From Herbihabitans rhizosphaerae (GTDB lineage Bacteria > Actinomycetota > Actinomycetes > Mycobacteriales > Pseudonocardiaceae): a stretch of 64,000 nt of DNA. Within the stretch, counting starts at the first letter, position 1, and every line of letters begins with the position of its first letter. The notes beneath the pieces were generated by a model. The model did no database searches, had not been told where the DNA came from, and was given only the letters and a program-made list of their open reading frames with translations. This document shows, in pieces, positions 45,726 through 55,022 of the stretch. The position numbers and the translations under genes are program-made. The stretch spans positions 310,001 through 374,000 of the forward strand of contig NZ_SGWQ01000006.1 in NCBI RefSeq assembly GCF_004216555.1, given 5' to 3'.

Positions 45726-47342
45726 TCACTGTCCCGTGTCCGGGTCGAGTATCTCCTCCACGCGCCGGTAGCTGTCGAGGTCCTCGGCGAACGGCGAGTC
45801 GCCGGGGTCCGGCGCGCCACGCTTGCGCTCGCGGTCCTGGTCCCCGCCGGCGCCGCTCATCGGCATCATCGGCATGAACGGCATGCCCGCGCCGCCTCCG
45901 TGAGTCGTCGCCGCGGTGGTCGTGGTGCTCGTGGCGGCCGGTAGCGGTGGCACCGGCTCCTGCGCGCCGACCAGGATCCCGCCGTCCAGCGGCGTCTGCG
46001 ACGTGTGCTGGGACGGCTGGCCGGAGTTCGGCGAGGTGCCCGCGCCTCGGGTACCGCCGCCGCCCAGCGAGGCCACCATCGGCGCGACGGGCAGGGGTGT
46101 CGTGGCCGGCGAGGCACTCGGGGCGGCGGCCGGGGTGATCGAGGCGGCCGCGTTCGGCTCGGTGCCGGCCGGCCCGCCGTCGACGATCTCCTTGCCCGCT
46201 GGCTCACCGGCGGTGATCGCGAGCGTGCCGTCGGCGTCCCTGGTCACCGTGATCGGCCTGCCGTTGTCGGTCAGCGTGGCCGTTCCCGAGGACAGGTCGA
46301 CCCGGTAGGAGCGGATCGAGCCGTCGTCGTCGCGCACGGTCACCCAGGCCATGCCGTCGGCGTCCGGCTCGGACACGGTGACCGTGCCGTCCCCGGGCGC
46401 GTCGATACCCGTGTTCGGTGACGGGGTGCCACCCTCGTGCCCGGGAGTTCCGTCGAACGGGTTCGCGTCGAGCGCGGTGATTCCGTCGACGATTCCCGTC
46501 CACCCCTCACCGACCGCGTTCTTGGTCGCCGAGCAGATGCTGTCGAAGCTGGATTTGTGCGCGTCGAACGCGGGCACGAAGGTGCCGGTCAGCCATTGTG
46601 ACGCGAGGTGGCCGTAAATGGTGAGCTTCTGCCCGGTGTCGATCCGCGAACCGGCGAGATAGGAACGGTGCGGCTCGTACAACGGAACACTTTCCAGCAG
46701 CGGAAGGTGCTCTTCTTTCAGGCGTCCCTTCGCGGCAAGCACGACGAGTTCCACATGGTGCGGATTCATCCCGGCGATATGGTCGGTCCAGAGTCCGAGC
46801 ACCGCCCTCGCGCGCTCGAGCACCTGTGACTCGACCAGCCGGATCCCTTCCGCCACAAGGGAACTCGCCGTGCTCACGCCGTCGGTGACGGCCCGCCCGC
46901 CGCTCAACAGAACGCGGGAGTGTTCCTCGGCGATCTCGGCCGCACCGCCGGTCCACGCCGCGCGCGCGGCGCGGACATCGCGGTCGAGGTCGGTGGTCGC
47001 CTCGTCCAGGTGCGCGCCGATCCGGCCGAATCCGCGCGCGTCGGAACGAAACTTCTCCAGCGCGATTCCCCGAAACTCGTCGTAGGCCTCGAAAATCCCA
47101 CCGACGTGCTTTTCGGTCCACAAGACGTAGGACGGACCGAACCATTCGAAGAACCGGAGTCCGACGGCGCCGGGATCGAGCAGGGTGTTGGAATCGGCGA
47201 TCCCGGAGCCGCCGGAGGCCTCGGTATTCTTGGCGAGCTGTTCGAGCTGCCGTTCCGCCGCGTCACGCTCGGCGGCGGCCACCGACCGGTCGAATCCGGT
47301 GCCGACGGCGATCCGTCCCGGGGCCGCGATCACGTCGTTCAC
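45726..47342 (-). CDS. Module A large WxG/beta-repeat protein, predicted ESX-4 cargo
   Basis: A 538-residue protein with no Sec signal. Residues 1-280 are helical and hold the WTG motif at 130-132 (RAARAAWTGGAAEIAEEHSR) and many long helices, resembling LXG/WXG100-type secretion domains. Residues about 315-382 form beta repeats (GTVTVSEPDADGMAWVTVRD, PITVTRDADGTLAITAGEP). A Pro/Thr/Ala linker leads to GMPFMPMMPMSGAGGDQDRE and a charged tail containing Y-RRV-E. GTG overlaps the upstream EspC-like stop (GTGA). It is probably secreted as a pair with that protein. Confidence 0.7.
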   Translation of the reverse strand: MNDVIAAPGRIAVGTGFDRSVAAAERDAAERQLEQLAKNTEASGGSGIADSNTLLDPGAVGLRFFEWFGPSYVLWTEKHVGGIFEAYDEFRGIALEKFRSDARGFGRIGAHLDEATTDLDRDVRAARAAWTGGAAEIAEEHSRVLLSGGRAVTDGVSTASSLVAEGIRLVESQVLERARAVLGLWTDHIAGMNPHHVELVVLAAKGRLKEEHLPLLESVPLYEPHRSYLAGSRIDTGQKLTIYGHLASQWLTGTFVPAFDAHKSSFDSICSATKNAVGEGWTGIVDGITALDANPFDGTPGHEGGTPSPNTGIDAPGDGTVTVSEPDADGMAWVTVRDDDGSIRSYRVDLSSGTATLTDNGRPITVTRDADGTLAITAGEPAGKEIVDGGPAGTEPNAAASITPAAAPSASPATTPLPVAPMVASLGGGGTRGAGTSPNSGQPSQHTSQTPLDGGILVGAQEPVPPLPAATSTTTTAATTHGGGAGMPFMPMMPMSGAGGDQDRERKRGAPDPGDSPFAEDLDSYRRVEEILDPDTGQ

Positions 47343-47653
47343 GCCTTCCCCACCTCCCGGATGAACTGCGCCTCGTGCTCGTCGGTCGCGATGTAGCCGG
47401 TGGCGGTGTCGCCGATCATGTCGCCGAACGCCTGGTTGCTGTCGGAGTAGGCGCGCACACCGGCGGCGAGACGATCGCGCACGGCGGCCAGATAGGCCGT
47501 GCCCGCGTCGGCGAAGGCGGCGCCGAAATCCTCGACGGTGAGGCCGGTGGCCCCGAGCTCGTCGGCCCATCCGCTCATGGAACCGGACCGCTGCCGCATC
47601 GCGTCCGCGACGATCGCCAGCTCACCGGCGTCCGCGTTGTATCCGTCGGTCAA
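47339..47653 (-). CDS. Module A EspC-like small ESX protein
   Basis: A 104-residue helical protein starting TDGYNADAGELAIVADAMRQ, the opening pattern of the EspC (ESX secretion-associated) family. The C-terminus GDTATGYIATDEHEAQ contains Y87-IAT-D91, a match to the type VII signal YxxxD/E. The start is TTG at 47653; its upstream site is weak (GAG). The stop overlaps the next gene (GTGA), suggesting the two products pair before export by EccC. Confidence 0.7.
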   Translation of the reverse strand: MTDGYNADAGELAIVADAMRQRSGSMSGWADELGATGLTVEDFGAAFADAGTAYLAAVRDRLAAGVRAYSDSNQAFGDMIGDTATGYIATDEHEAQFIREVGKA

Positions 47654-47749
47654 CTCTCAACCCCGATCCGCGCGCTCGCCAGGGCATCACCCCGGTCCCA
47701 ACTCCGACGCCGGCCGGCGGGCCTCCGTTCCCGAATCCGGACAACGAAA

Positions 47750-47779
47750 TCGGGCGGCCACCCGTGGGTGACCGCCCGA
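47750..47779 (-). terminator. Terminator after module B
   Basis: TCGGGCGG and CACCC pair with GGGTG and CCGCCCGA in a 30-base hairpin. On the minus strand it is followed by TTTCGTTG. It begins 17 bases past the last gene of module B and separates that unit from module A. Confidence 0.8.
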
Positions 47780-47795
47780 CCTCGAACCCGATGCG

Positions 47796-48332
47796 TTACT
47801 CGACCCAGCTCTGCGCCGAGAAATCCTCGTCGTCGTCCACCGGAGCCGCCTGCCGCTGCTGCGGCCTGGCCGCCTGCCGAGGCGCACGAGCCGGCTCAGG
47901 AGTGGGCCGACCGGACTCGTCGTCCACCGGGTCGAAGCTCAGGAAGTGCCCGTCGGCCGACAGGGCCGGCTCCGGCACCTGCTCGACCCGCCGTTCCTTG
48001 CGCGGCACCGGCGCGACCATGCCCGCCGGCGGGGTGGGCGTGTCGTCCTGCAGCTCCTCGCCTTCGAACGAGTAGTGCACGTCCACCTGCGGGCGCGCGC
48101 CCCAGGCGTCCTTCGTCCCGGCCTTCTCCGCGGCCTTCTCCGCGTTGAGGCCCTCGTAGTACTGACGCAGCTCCTCGTTCTCCGCGTCACGCCGGGCCTG
48201 CTCCTGCTCGGCCTCGCGCACGTCCGCCTCGAACTCGTTGGTGATGGCGTCCACCTTGGCGTTGAACACCGCCAACGACCGGTCGTACTCCGCCCGAAGC
48301 GCCTGGACCTCGGGGCTGTCGTCTCCGTACAC
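47796..48332 (-). CDS. Module B small coiled-coil protein with acidic Trp tail
   Basis: A 178-residue cytosolic protein. The N-terminal 75 residues form a coiled coil (VQALRAEYDRSLAVFNAKVD, AITNEFEADVREAEQEQARR). A Pro-rich middle (TPTPPAGMVAPVPRKERR) leads to the C-terminal tail PVDDDEDFSAQSWVE. This tail recurs as EDEDLSERSW in the module C protein and in weaker form next to eccC. GTG at 48332 has GGGAG; the stop of the large protein is 11 bases upstream. Function is unknown, probably a shared adaptor to the secretion machine. Confidence 0.7.
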   Translation of the reverse strand: MYGDDSPEVQALRAEYDRSLAVFNAKVDAITNEFEADVREAEQEQARRDAENEELRQYYEGLNAEKAAEKAGTKDAWGARPQVDVHYSFEGEELQDDTPTPPAGMVAPVPRKERRVEQVPEPALSADGHFLSFDPVDDESGRPTPEPARAPRQAARPQQRQAAPVDDDEDFSAQSWVE

Positions 48333-48343
48333 GAGCGCTCCCG

Positions 48344-50680
48344 TTACTTGTTGCTCTGCCCGATGACCCCGCCCTTGACCACCGGCGTGTCGTCGTCGAA
48401 CAGGTTGCCCTCGGTCGTCCACTGGCTGCGCTGGCGCTCGTTGTCCTCGCCACCGCCGCCACCGCCCATGCCACCCATCATCGGCATGCCGCCCATACCC
48501 ATACCGCCCATGCCCTGGCCACCGGCTGCGGCGCCCTGGCCACCGCCTGGCGCGGAGGCGAGCCCGGCTTCACCCGGCATACCGGCCTGGGCGGCACCCA
48601 TGCTGCCCGGCGCCGCGGCACCGACCGACCCGCCCGGCTCCAGGGCGGTCCCGCCCTGCGTCGCGGCGTTGGTCAGCTGCTCGCTCGGACCGGGCGCACC
48701 GGCGGACGCGGCCGCCGCGGGCTCGGCACCTCCGCCGCCACCCGGCCCGGCACCGCCGGGACCGTCGACCGTCGCCGGTCCAGGTGCCACCGGCATCGGG
48801 TCGTTCGGCGTCTGCAGCGAGGGCAGAACGTGCTGCTGGTCCGCCGGCACGCGCTCGGCGACGCCCTGCGGGCTGTCCTGGCCCTCGACGTTCTCGACCG
48901 TGTAAGTGCTCGGCGGGCCCTCGCCGTCGTCGACCGTGATCGACACCGGACTGTCCGGGCCGCCCGCCTGGTCCACGGTGATGGTCATGTCGCCGTCCTG
49001 GATCACAGCCTTGCCGTCGGGACCCGGCTGGACCGGCAGCTCACCGGGAACCGGTGCACCCGGCACCGGCGCGCCCGGCCCTTGACTCGGCTGGGGCAGC
49101 GGGTTGCCGTTCTCGTCGAGCATCAACGGCGGGCCGTCGATCCCGCCAGGGCCGCCCTGCCCCGGCACGGCGCCGTCCCGGCCCTGCATCGGGATCGGCA
49201 TGCCCGGCTGACCGGGCACGCCCGGCTGGCCCTGGTTCTGACCGGTCGCCGCACCGAAGTCGACGTCGTAGGTCTTCGGCGGGCCGGTGCCGTTGTCGAC
49301 GGTCAGCTTCACGTGGCCGGACCCGTCGGGGCTGGACATCGTGATCGTGCTGTCGCCGTGCTTGATGGTGACCGTCTCCGGCTTGCCCTGCGGCGCGTCC
49401 GGCTTGCCGTCACCATCGGCGTCGCCCGGCATGTCCGGCTTGCCGTCACCGTTGGCGTCGCCAGGGGTGTCGGGCTTGCCGTCGCCGTTGGTGTCACCCG
49501 GAACCTGCGCCTTGGGCACGTCCTGCGGGGTGTACTCCTTCTGCTGACCGGTGTCCTGGGAGCCGTTGCCGCCCGAGTCGGTCTTTCCTGGGTCCGTCTT
49601 CCCCGGGTCGGTCTTGCCGGGGTCGGTCTTGCCTGGATCGTTCTTTCCGGGGTCGTTCTTGCCCGGATCGTTCTTGGGCGCCTCCAGTTGGAGGGTCTTG
49701 TACGGGTCGCCGGGCACATGGCCGGCGCCGCACATGTCCCGCAACGTCCGCCACTCGGCCGCGACCGCCTCGACCGTCGTGTCGACCAACTGGCGAAACG
49801 ACTTCATCATCGAGTAGTAGTCGTTGCAGAACTCGTTGAGCTCGCGAACCTTGATATCGGCCGGCGTGTCGTCGCAGCCCTTGTCCAGGTAGACACCGGA
49901 CTGGTCGTCGACGTAGGGCTTGGCGAACTCCTCCCAGTTGACCGGGATCCAGTCGGAGTCGCCGCTCTCCTTCTCGCCCCAGGTCTCGCGGTCGGTCTTG
50001 TCGATGCCCCAGCCACCGCCGCCTTCGCAGATGTTGTGCATCGCGTCCATCCACTCGCGCAGCAGATTGCGCCGGTGGTGGCCGTTGCCGTCCTCGCCGA
50101 GCTCCTTGTACTTGTCGACCATGCGCTTGCCGTCGCCGGTCTCGAAGAAGTTACAGAGCTTCTCGATGGCGGTCTTGCTGTTCCGCGCGGCGCCGTTGAG
50201 CGCCTCGACGAGGTGCTTGCCCTGCCTGCTGTGCTCCTTGGCCGCCTCGGTCAGCGGCTGGAACTTCTTCCGCGCCGCCTCACTGGCCTGACCGTTCCAC
50301 GCGTCGTCCAGGTTCTTGTCCAACTGGCCGACGACGGTGGGCACGTTCGACAGGGTGGTGAAGTTGACCGCGATGAGGCGCTCGGAGACGACGTCGATCG
50401 CGCGGTAGTTGATGATCTTGAGCTTCCACCACTTCCCGCCCTCGCCGTCGGAGTCGTCCGGGGACTCGCCCCACGACGGCACGCCCGCCCACTTGCCCTT
50501 GTCCGACGGGCTGGCGGCGACGTGCTTGCGCCAGGTGCCGTAGATGAAGCCCCAGCGGTCCTTGTCGCACATCTTCTTGTAGCGGTCGAGCTTGTCGAGG
50601 ATCTTCCCGGAGTCCGGGTGGTCGACCGGGCTCGGCTCCTTGAGCCGGTCGGTGATCTCGTGGCTGAATCCCTCGGCCAT
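48344..50680 (-). CDS. Module B large WxG/beta-repeat protein, predicted ESX-4 cargo
   Basis: A 778-residue protein without Sec signal. Residues 1-330 are helical with WNG at 128-130 (LDDAWNGQASEAARKKF) and six cysteines (38, 176, 218, 269, 285, 317). Residues 336-372 are five-residue NDPGK/TDPGK repeats. Residues 401-433 hold three DxNGDGKPD-type repeats resembling calcium-binding loops. Two beta repeats follow at 441-482 and 562-605 (VTIKHGDSTITMSS; KLTVDNGTGPPKTYDVDFG). The tail has MGGMPMMGGMGGGGGG and WTTEGNLFDDDTP. It follows the WXG-like gene by three bases. Confidence 0.72.
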   Translation of the reverse strand: MAEGFSHEITDRLKEPSPVDHPDSGKILDKLDRYKKMCDKDRWGFIYGTWRKHVAASPSDKGKWAGVPSWGESPDDSDGEGGKWWKLKIINYRAIDVVSERLIAVNFTTLSNVPTVVGQLDKNLDDAWNGQASEAARKKFQPLTEAAKEHSRQGKHLVEALNGAARNSKTAIEKLCNFFETGDGKRMVDKYKELGEDGNGHHRRNLLREWMDAMHNICEGGGGWGIDKTDRETWGEKESGDSDWIPVNWEEFAKPYVDDQSGVYLDKGCDDTPADIKVRELNEFCNDYYSMMKSFRQLVDTTVEAVAAEWRTLRDMCGAGHVPGDPYKTLQLEAPKNDPGKNDPGKNDPGKTDPGKTDPGKTDPGKTDSGGNGSQDTGQQKEYTPQDVPKAQVPGDTNGDGKPDTPGDANGDGKPDMPGDADGDGKPDAPQGKPETVTIKHGDSTITMSSPDGSGHVKLTVDNGTGPPKTYDVDFGAATGQNQGQPGVPGQPGMPIPMQGRDGAVPGQGGPGGIDGPPLMLDENGNPLPQPSQGPGAPVPGAPVPGELPVQPGPDGKAVIQDGDMTITVDQAGGPDSPVSITVDDGEGPPSTYTVENVEGQDSPQGVAERVPADQQHVLPSLQTPNDPMPVAPGPATVDGPGGAGPGGGGGAEPAAAASAGAPGPSEQLTNAATQGGTALEPGGSVGAAAPGSMGAAQAGMPGEAGLASAPGGGQGAAAGGQGMGGMGMGGMPMMGGMGGGGGGEDNERQRSQWTTEGNLFDDDTPVVKGGVIGQSNK

Positions 50681-50683
50681 GCG

Positions 50684-51007
50684 TCAGCGCCCTCCCGCCT
50701 TCTTGAGCCCCCATGAGTTGTTGACGTCGGTCGCCTTGGTGGAGTCCGCGGACTGCCTCACCTTGGTCGAGGCGTCACGCAGGAACTTCTCGGCGTGCCC
50801 GGTCGACACGGACAGGCGCTCGATCGCGCCGTTCAACGCGTCGATCGCCGCGACGGTGTCCGGGTGGCCGCCAAGCATGCCCTTGGTCAGCGGATCCTTC
50901 TTCATGTGGTTCTTCACGGTCTCCATGGACCGCGCGAACGCCTCGAGATCCGTCGCCACCACGCGCAGCTTGTCGTGGTCCATCTGAAGGTCTTGATCGA
51001 AAGCCAC
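50684..51007 (-). CDS. Module B small WXG100/EspC-like protein
   Basis: A 107-residue all-helical protein: LQMDHDKLRVVATDLEAFAR, SMETVKNHMKKDPLTKGMLG, AIDALNGAIERLSVSTGHAE. It has the length and hairpin pattern of WXG100-superfamily proteins but neither a WxG nor a YxxxD/E motif, so the signal may lie on its partner. GTG at 51007 is used. The 141 bases upstream, to the end of glmM, hold the promoter region and a small TTCGCA-GT-TGCGAA palindrome at 51135-51148. Confidence 0.65.
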   Translation of the reverse strand: MAFDQDLQMDHDKLRVVATDLEAFARSMETVKNHMKKDPLTKGMLGGHPDTVAAIDALNGAIERLSVSTGHAEKFLRDASTKVRQSADSTKATDVNNSWGLKKAGGR

Positions 51008-51148
51008 CCGTACCCCCGGCCTTTGCTCTGAGTTCGGTTACGCGGCCTCTGACGCGGGACAAACCCGCGCGGTGCCGTCCCGTCGCAAGAAAAACATACT
51101 CCTCGACGGTGAGCTGCGTGACAGGAACGAAGGTTTCGCAGTTGCGAA

Positions 51149-52483
51149 TCAGCTGGCCGAGGAAACCACGTCTGCCAGGCGTTTCGCGGCGGCGTCGGCG
51201 ATGTCCTGGGTCGGCGCCTCGACCATGACCCGGATCAGGTGCTCGGTGCCGGACGCACGAAGGAGCACGCGGCCGGTCTCGCCGAGTTCCGACTCCACCG
51301 CGGCGACGGCCTCCTTGACGGCCGTGTCGGTGGCCACGGCCGCCTTGTCGGTGACCTTCACGTTGAGCAGCACCTGCGGCAGGCGGTGCATGACGCCCGC
51401 GAGATCGGCGAGCGAGCTGCCGGACGAGGCGATCCTGGCCATCAGGCGCATCGCGGTGAGCAGACCGTCGCCGGTGGTGGCGTGCGCGGGCAGGACGACG
51501 TGCCCGGACTGCTCGCCGCCCAGCGACAGGCCCGAGGCGCGCAGCTCCTCGAGCACGTACCGGTCGCCGACGGCGGTGGTGCGCAGGGTGACGTCCTGCT
51601 CACGCATGGCCAGGTGCAGGCCGAGGTTGCTCATCACGGTCGCGACCAGCGTGTTCTCGGCCAGTTCGCCGTCGTCCCGCATGGCCAGCGCCAGGACCGC
51701 CATGATCTGGTCGCCGTCCACGGCGTTGCCCTCGGCGTCGACGGCGAGGCAGCGGTCGGCGTCGCCGTCGTGCGCGATGCCGAGGTCGGCCTGCTCGGCG
51801 AGCACGGCCGCGCGGACGACGTCGAGGTGGGTCGAGCCGCAGCCGTCGTTGATGTTCTCGCCGTCGGGCAGCGCGTTGATCGCGATCACCTCGGCGCCGG
51901 CCTCGCGATAGGCGCGCGGGGCGGCGGCCCAGGCGGCGCCGTTGGCGCAGTCGACCACGACGCGCACGCCGTCCAGCCGCTGGGGCGTCGCCTTGAGCAG
52001 GTGGGTGACATACCGCTCGATCGCGTCGGGGATGTCGTAGATACGGCCGATCTTCACGCCGGTCGGACGTTCGCCCGCGGCGTCGAGGCCGACGGTGATC
52101 TCGTCCTCGATCTCGTCGGCGAGCTTGTGCCCGCCCGCGGCGAACAGCTTGATCCCGTTGTCCGGCATCGGGTTGTGCGATGCGGAGATCATCACGCCGA
52201 GGTCGGCGCCCATCTCGGCGACCAGGTGCGCGATGGCCGGCGTCGGCAGCACGCCGACCTGCATGACGTCCGCGCCGGCCGAGGTGAGGCCGGCCGCGAC
52301 GGCCGCCTGCAGCATCTCCCCACTCGCGCGGGGATCGCGGCCGACCACGGCGACCGGCCGGTGCGAGTGGTCGTGTTCGGCGAGCACCCGCGCCGCCGAC
52401 GCCGAGACGGACAGCGCCAGCTCGGGCGTCAGGTCGGCGTTGGCCAGACCTCGTACTCCGTCGGTGCCGAACAAACGAGCCAT
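51149..52483 (-). CDS. glmM: Phosphoglucosamine mutase
   Basis: A 444-residue enzyme converting glucosamine-6-phosphate to glucosamine-1-phosphate. The phosphoserine loop is [20 protein letters not shown], with active Ser102. The Mg loop is [18 protein letters not shown], the sugar loop [13 protein letters not shown], and the phosphate loop [19 protein letters not shown]. Together with GlmS it feeds UDP-GlcNAc synthesis. It lies between secretion modules B and C; in Mycobacterium glmM adjoins rpsI directly. Confidence 0.97.
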   Translation of the reverse strand: MARLFGTDGVRGLANADLTPELALSVSASAARVLAEHDHSHRPVAVVGRDPRASGEMLQAAVAAGLTSAGADVMQVGVLPTPAIAHLVAEMGADLGVMISASHNPMPDNGIKLFAAGGHKLADEIEDEITVGLDAAGERPTGVKIGRIYDIPDAIERYVTHLLKATPQRLDGVRVVVDCANGAAWAAAPRAYREAGAEVIAINALPDGENINDGCGSTHLDVVRAAVLAEQADLGIAHDGDADRCLAVDAEGNAVDGDQIMAVLALAMRDDGELAENTLVATVMSNLGLHLAMREQDVTLRTTAVGDRYVLEELRASGLSLGGEQSGHVVLPAHATTGDGLLTAMRLMARIASSGSSLADLAGVMHRLPQVLLNVKVTDKAAVATDTAVKEAVAAVESELGETGRVLLRASGTEHLIRVMVEAPTQDIADAAAKRLADVVSSAS

Positions 52484-52566
52484 ACTCGGACGAACCTCTC
52501 ACACGGTGGACGGCCTCGCGACGGCGAAGGCCTCGTGCAGCTTAGTCACCGCGCGATCGGGCCCCG

Positions 52567-53055
52567 CTACCGCTTGCGTTTCATCCAGCTTCGCTCGGAC
52601 AGATCCTCGTCCTCGACGTCATCGGCCCTGGCCACGGCACGCCGCGCCGGCCGAGGCTCGGGTTTGGCCACAGGCATCGCGGCAGGCGGTGCGACCGTCG
52701 GCACCGGTTCGGTCTTGGGCTCGACGCGCCGCGCCGGCTGCTCGACCTCCTCGTCCTCACCTCGGAACGCCAGCGTCCTCGGGCGCCGCGCCTCCTTCGG
52801 CCACGGGTTCTCCGTCTTGTCGTCCGCGGTCGATTCGGTTTCCTTGGCCTTGGCCTCCGCTTCCGCCCGGGCCTCGGCGACCTTCTTGTCCATCGCCTCG
52901 GCCTCGGCCTGCCGGCGGGCCTGCGACTCCTGGAACTCCTTGTCGATCTCGGCGGCGCGCGCGGCACTCTCGTTCAGGCCGCGAATGCCCGCCGTGGTGA
53001 TCTCGTCGAGCTTTCGCCGGGTGGCGACCTCGTCGATCTCGTCGAAGTACGTCAC
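52567..53055 (-). CDS. Module C small coiled-coil protein with acidic Trp tail
   Basis: A 162-residue cytosolic protein. The N-terminal half is a continuous charged helix (LNESAARAAEIDKEFQESQA, RRQAEAEAMDKKVAEARAEA). A Pro/Ala linker (PTVAPPAAMPVAKPEPRPAR) leads to ADDVEDEDLSERSWMKRKR. The tail E/D-D-E-D-F/L-S-x-x-S-W is shared with the module B protein at 47796. GTG at 53055 follows GAGGGGAC, 11 bases after the large protein gene. Function is unknown. Confidence 0.7.
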   Translation of the reverse strand: MTYFDEIDEVATRRKLDEITTAGIRGLNESAARAAEIDKEFQESQARRQAEAEAMDKKVAEARAEAEAKAKETESTADDKTENPWPKEARRPRTLAFRGEDEEVEQPARRVEPKTEPVPTVAPPAAMPVAKPEPRPARRAVARADDVEDEDLSERSWMKRKR

Positions 53056-53066
53056 GGCTCGTCCCC

Positions 53067-55022
53067 TCAGTCCTCGCCGATCGGGCTGTCGACGTAGGTG
53101 TCCGCGTCGTCCTCGGCGAACAGGTCACCGACGGTGCTCCACTGGCCGCCACCGGATCGGTCCTGGTCGCCGCCGCCTCCGCCGCCCGGGCCCGCGCCGC
53201 CCATCATCGGCATGCCACCCATGCCGGCGGGTGCGGCGCCGTGCGGCGGGTTGTTCGGGTCGGGTGCGCTCGCCAAGCCCGCCTCACCGGGCAGGCCGGC
53301 GCTGGGAACACTGGCCTGACCTGTGCCGCCCTCGGTCACGTTGCCCTGTGCGGACGTGGTCTGTTGCTGCGCGCCGGCCGGGTCGGGTGGCTGTGCGCCG
53401 GTTGCGACGCCCGGTTGGGGCGCACCCGGCTGGCGGTCCACCGTCGCGCCGGCGGCGTCGGCGTAGTCGAGGTTGTACGTGGTCGGCGGGCCGGAGCCGT
53501 CGTTGACCGTGATCTTGACCTGATCCGGCGTGCCCGGTGGCCGCTCGGCCGTCAGGGTCAGCGGGCCGTCCTTGACCACGACCTTGCCGTCCTCGCCGGC
53601 GGGGATCGCCCCGGCCAAGGGGGAGCCGGGCTGCGGTGGCACGCCCTGGCCGGCGCCCGGACGCTGGTTCGACTCCCGCGCCTGGTCGGGTGAACCGCCG
53701 GGTGGCATGCCGATCGCCCCGGACACCGGAGTACCCGGCGTGCCGGTCGCCGGACTGCCCGCGCCGGCCCCGAAGTCGAGGTCGTAGGTCTTGGGCGGGC
53801 CGGTCCCCTCGGCGATGCTGATCTTGACGATGCCCTGCCCGGTCGGGCTGTCCACCTTGATCGTGCGATCGCCGTCCTGAATGGTCACCGTCTCCGGCGG
53901 CGCTGCCACCGGCGGTCGATCAACGATCGGCCTTGGCGGAGTCTCGATCGGCGGCACCTGCACCGGGCCCGGCGTCGGTACGGGCGATACCTGCTGCATC
54001 GGCGGTATCGGCTTGGGAATGCTCGCCGAGCCGACACTGCCAGAGCCGACGCCCGGAATGCCCTGCACCTTCGTGCCACCGACTCCCGTGCCGCCCTGTG
54101 GCACACCCCCGCCTCCAGGGGGTCCAGCCTGGGTACTGAGCGATTGGAACACGTTCCGTTGCGCCAGCGCGGCCAGGTTGTCCAGAGCCGCTCTGTACAG
54201 GGCACGTACGTCTTTCACGAGGTTGTCAGTGGTCACATACCACTGATTGATCTTTCTCTCGATCGCGCTCTTCTCTTCTTCGGCCGTTCGAACGAGATAA
54301 GTGTACTGCGAGGTGGCTTCCCCCTCGTTCTTGACACAATCCCACCCGGCGACCTTGTCACGAAGAGCTTGATTGACAAACTTCCCATTGAGCATATCCC
54401 GCAACGAATTCTGACCGTAGTAGCAGGAAAAGTCGCCGCTCGCGTGGTTTCGAGCCTTGCCGTGAGAAACGCAGCGAGCCGAGAAGTAGTCAGCGTCATT
54501 GGCGCCAGACATCTTCCACCACTCATGTGGTGGCGAAAAGCCGTGGAAATTGAGTATCTGCAAGCTGACGGTCCGATAATCGCCGTACAGCTTCTTGATC
54601 GCCTCGACCGTCTGCCGCAGCCCTTGCGCCGTGATCTTCACTGCGCGCACGTACTCGTTGAGGACTTGCTCGAGGCGTCCAACGTTGCCAGTGAAGGCGT
54701 CGTATGACTTGCCCTTCCACTTGTCCGCGAGTTGATCTTTGCCCTTCTTGGTGACGAGCGAGATGTTTTCGATCGCAGCAGCCAGCCCGTCGAGCCGGTC
54801 GGCCTCATGGCTGAGCTTTCCCCAGAAGAGGCGTTCGATCTCCTGCCGCTTCACGATGGGCGTCGGTGACAGCTTGAATTCAAACTTCTCACCGAAGGCG
54901 GTGATCGCCTTGATCGCTGGATCCAACGGCGGACCGATCAGATCCCAACACTCGTCCCTCGGAACCGCTTTCGCGAGCCTGTTGTTGATGACAGCCGTCG
55001 CCACAGGCAGCTCGAACTGCAT
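53067..55022 (-). CDS. Module C large WxG/beta-repeat protein, predicted ESX-4 cargo
   Basis: A 651-residue protein without Sec signal. Residues 1-295 are helical with WKG at 102-104 (KDQLADKWKGKSYDAFTGNV) and cysteines at 25, 184, 200 and 229. A Gly/Pro linker spans 300-375. Beta repeats lie at 377-418 and 480-521 (TVTIQDGDRTIKVDSPTG; TGPPKTYDLDFGAGAG). The tail MGGMPMMGGAGPGGGGGG and QWSTVGDLFAEDD closely matches module B. The DNA for the N-terminal half is much lower in GC than the C-terminal half. Its ATG shares a base with the upstream stop (TAATG). Confidence 0.72.
   Translation of the reverse strand: MQFELPVATAVINNRLAKAVPRDECWDLIGPPLDPAIKAITAFGEKFEFKLSPTPIVKRQEIERLFWGKLSHEADRLDGLAAAIENISLVTKKGKDQLADKWKGKSYDAFTGNVGRLEQVLNEYVRAVKITAQGLRQTVEAIKKLYGDYRTVSLQILNFHGFSPPHEWWKMSGANDADYFSARCVSHGKARNHASGDFSCYYGQNSLRDMLNGKFVNQALRDKVAGWDCVKNEGEATSQYTYLVRTAEEEKSAIERKINQWYVTTDNLVKDVRALYRAALDNLAALAQRNVFQSLSTQAGPPGGGGVPQGGTGVGGTKVQGIPGVGSGSVGSASIPKPIPPMQQVSPVPTPGPVQVPPIETPPRPIVDRPPVAAPPETVTIQDGDRTIKVDSPTGQGIVKISIAEGTGPPKTYDLDFGAGAGSPATGTPGTPVSGAIGMPPGGSPDQARESNQRPGAGQGVPPQPGSPLAGAIPAGEDGKVVVKDGPLTLTAERPPGTPDQVKITVNDGSGPPTTYNLDYADAAGATVDRQPGAPQPGVATGAQPPDPAGAQQQTTSAQGNVTEGGTGQASVPSAGLPGEAGLASAPDPNNPPHGAAPAGMGGMPMMGGAGPGGGGGGDQDRSGGGQWSTVGDLFAEDDADTYVDSPIGED

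Noticed and set aside
49560-49690. Regular short repeats that look CRISPR-like or satellite-like
   Set aside because: They are in-frame codons for N/T-D-P-G-K pentads in the module B protein, with no spacers.
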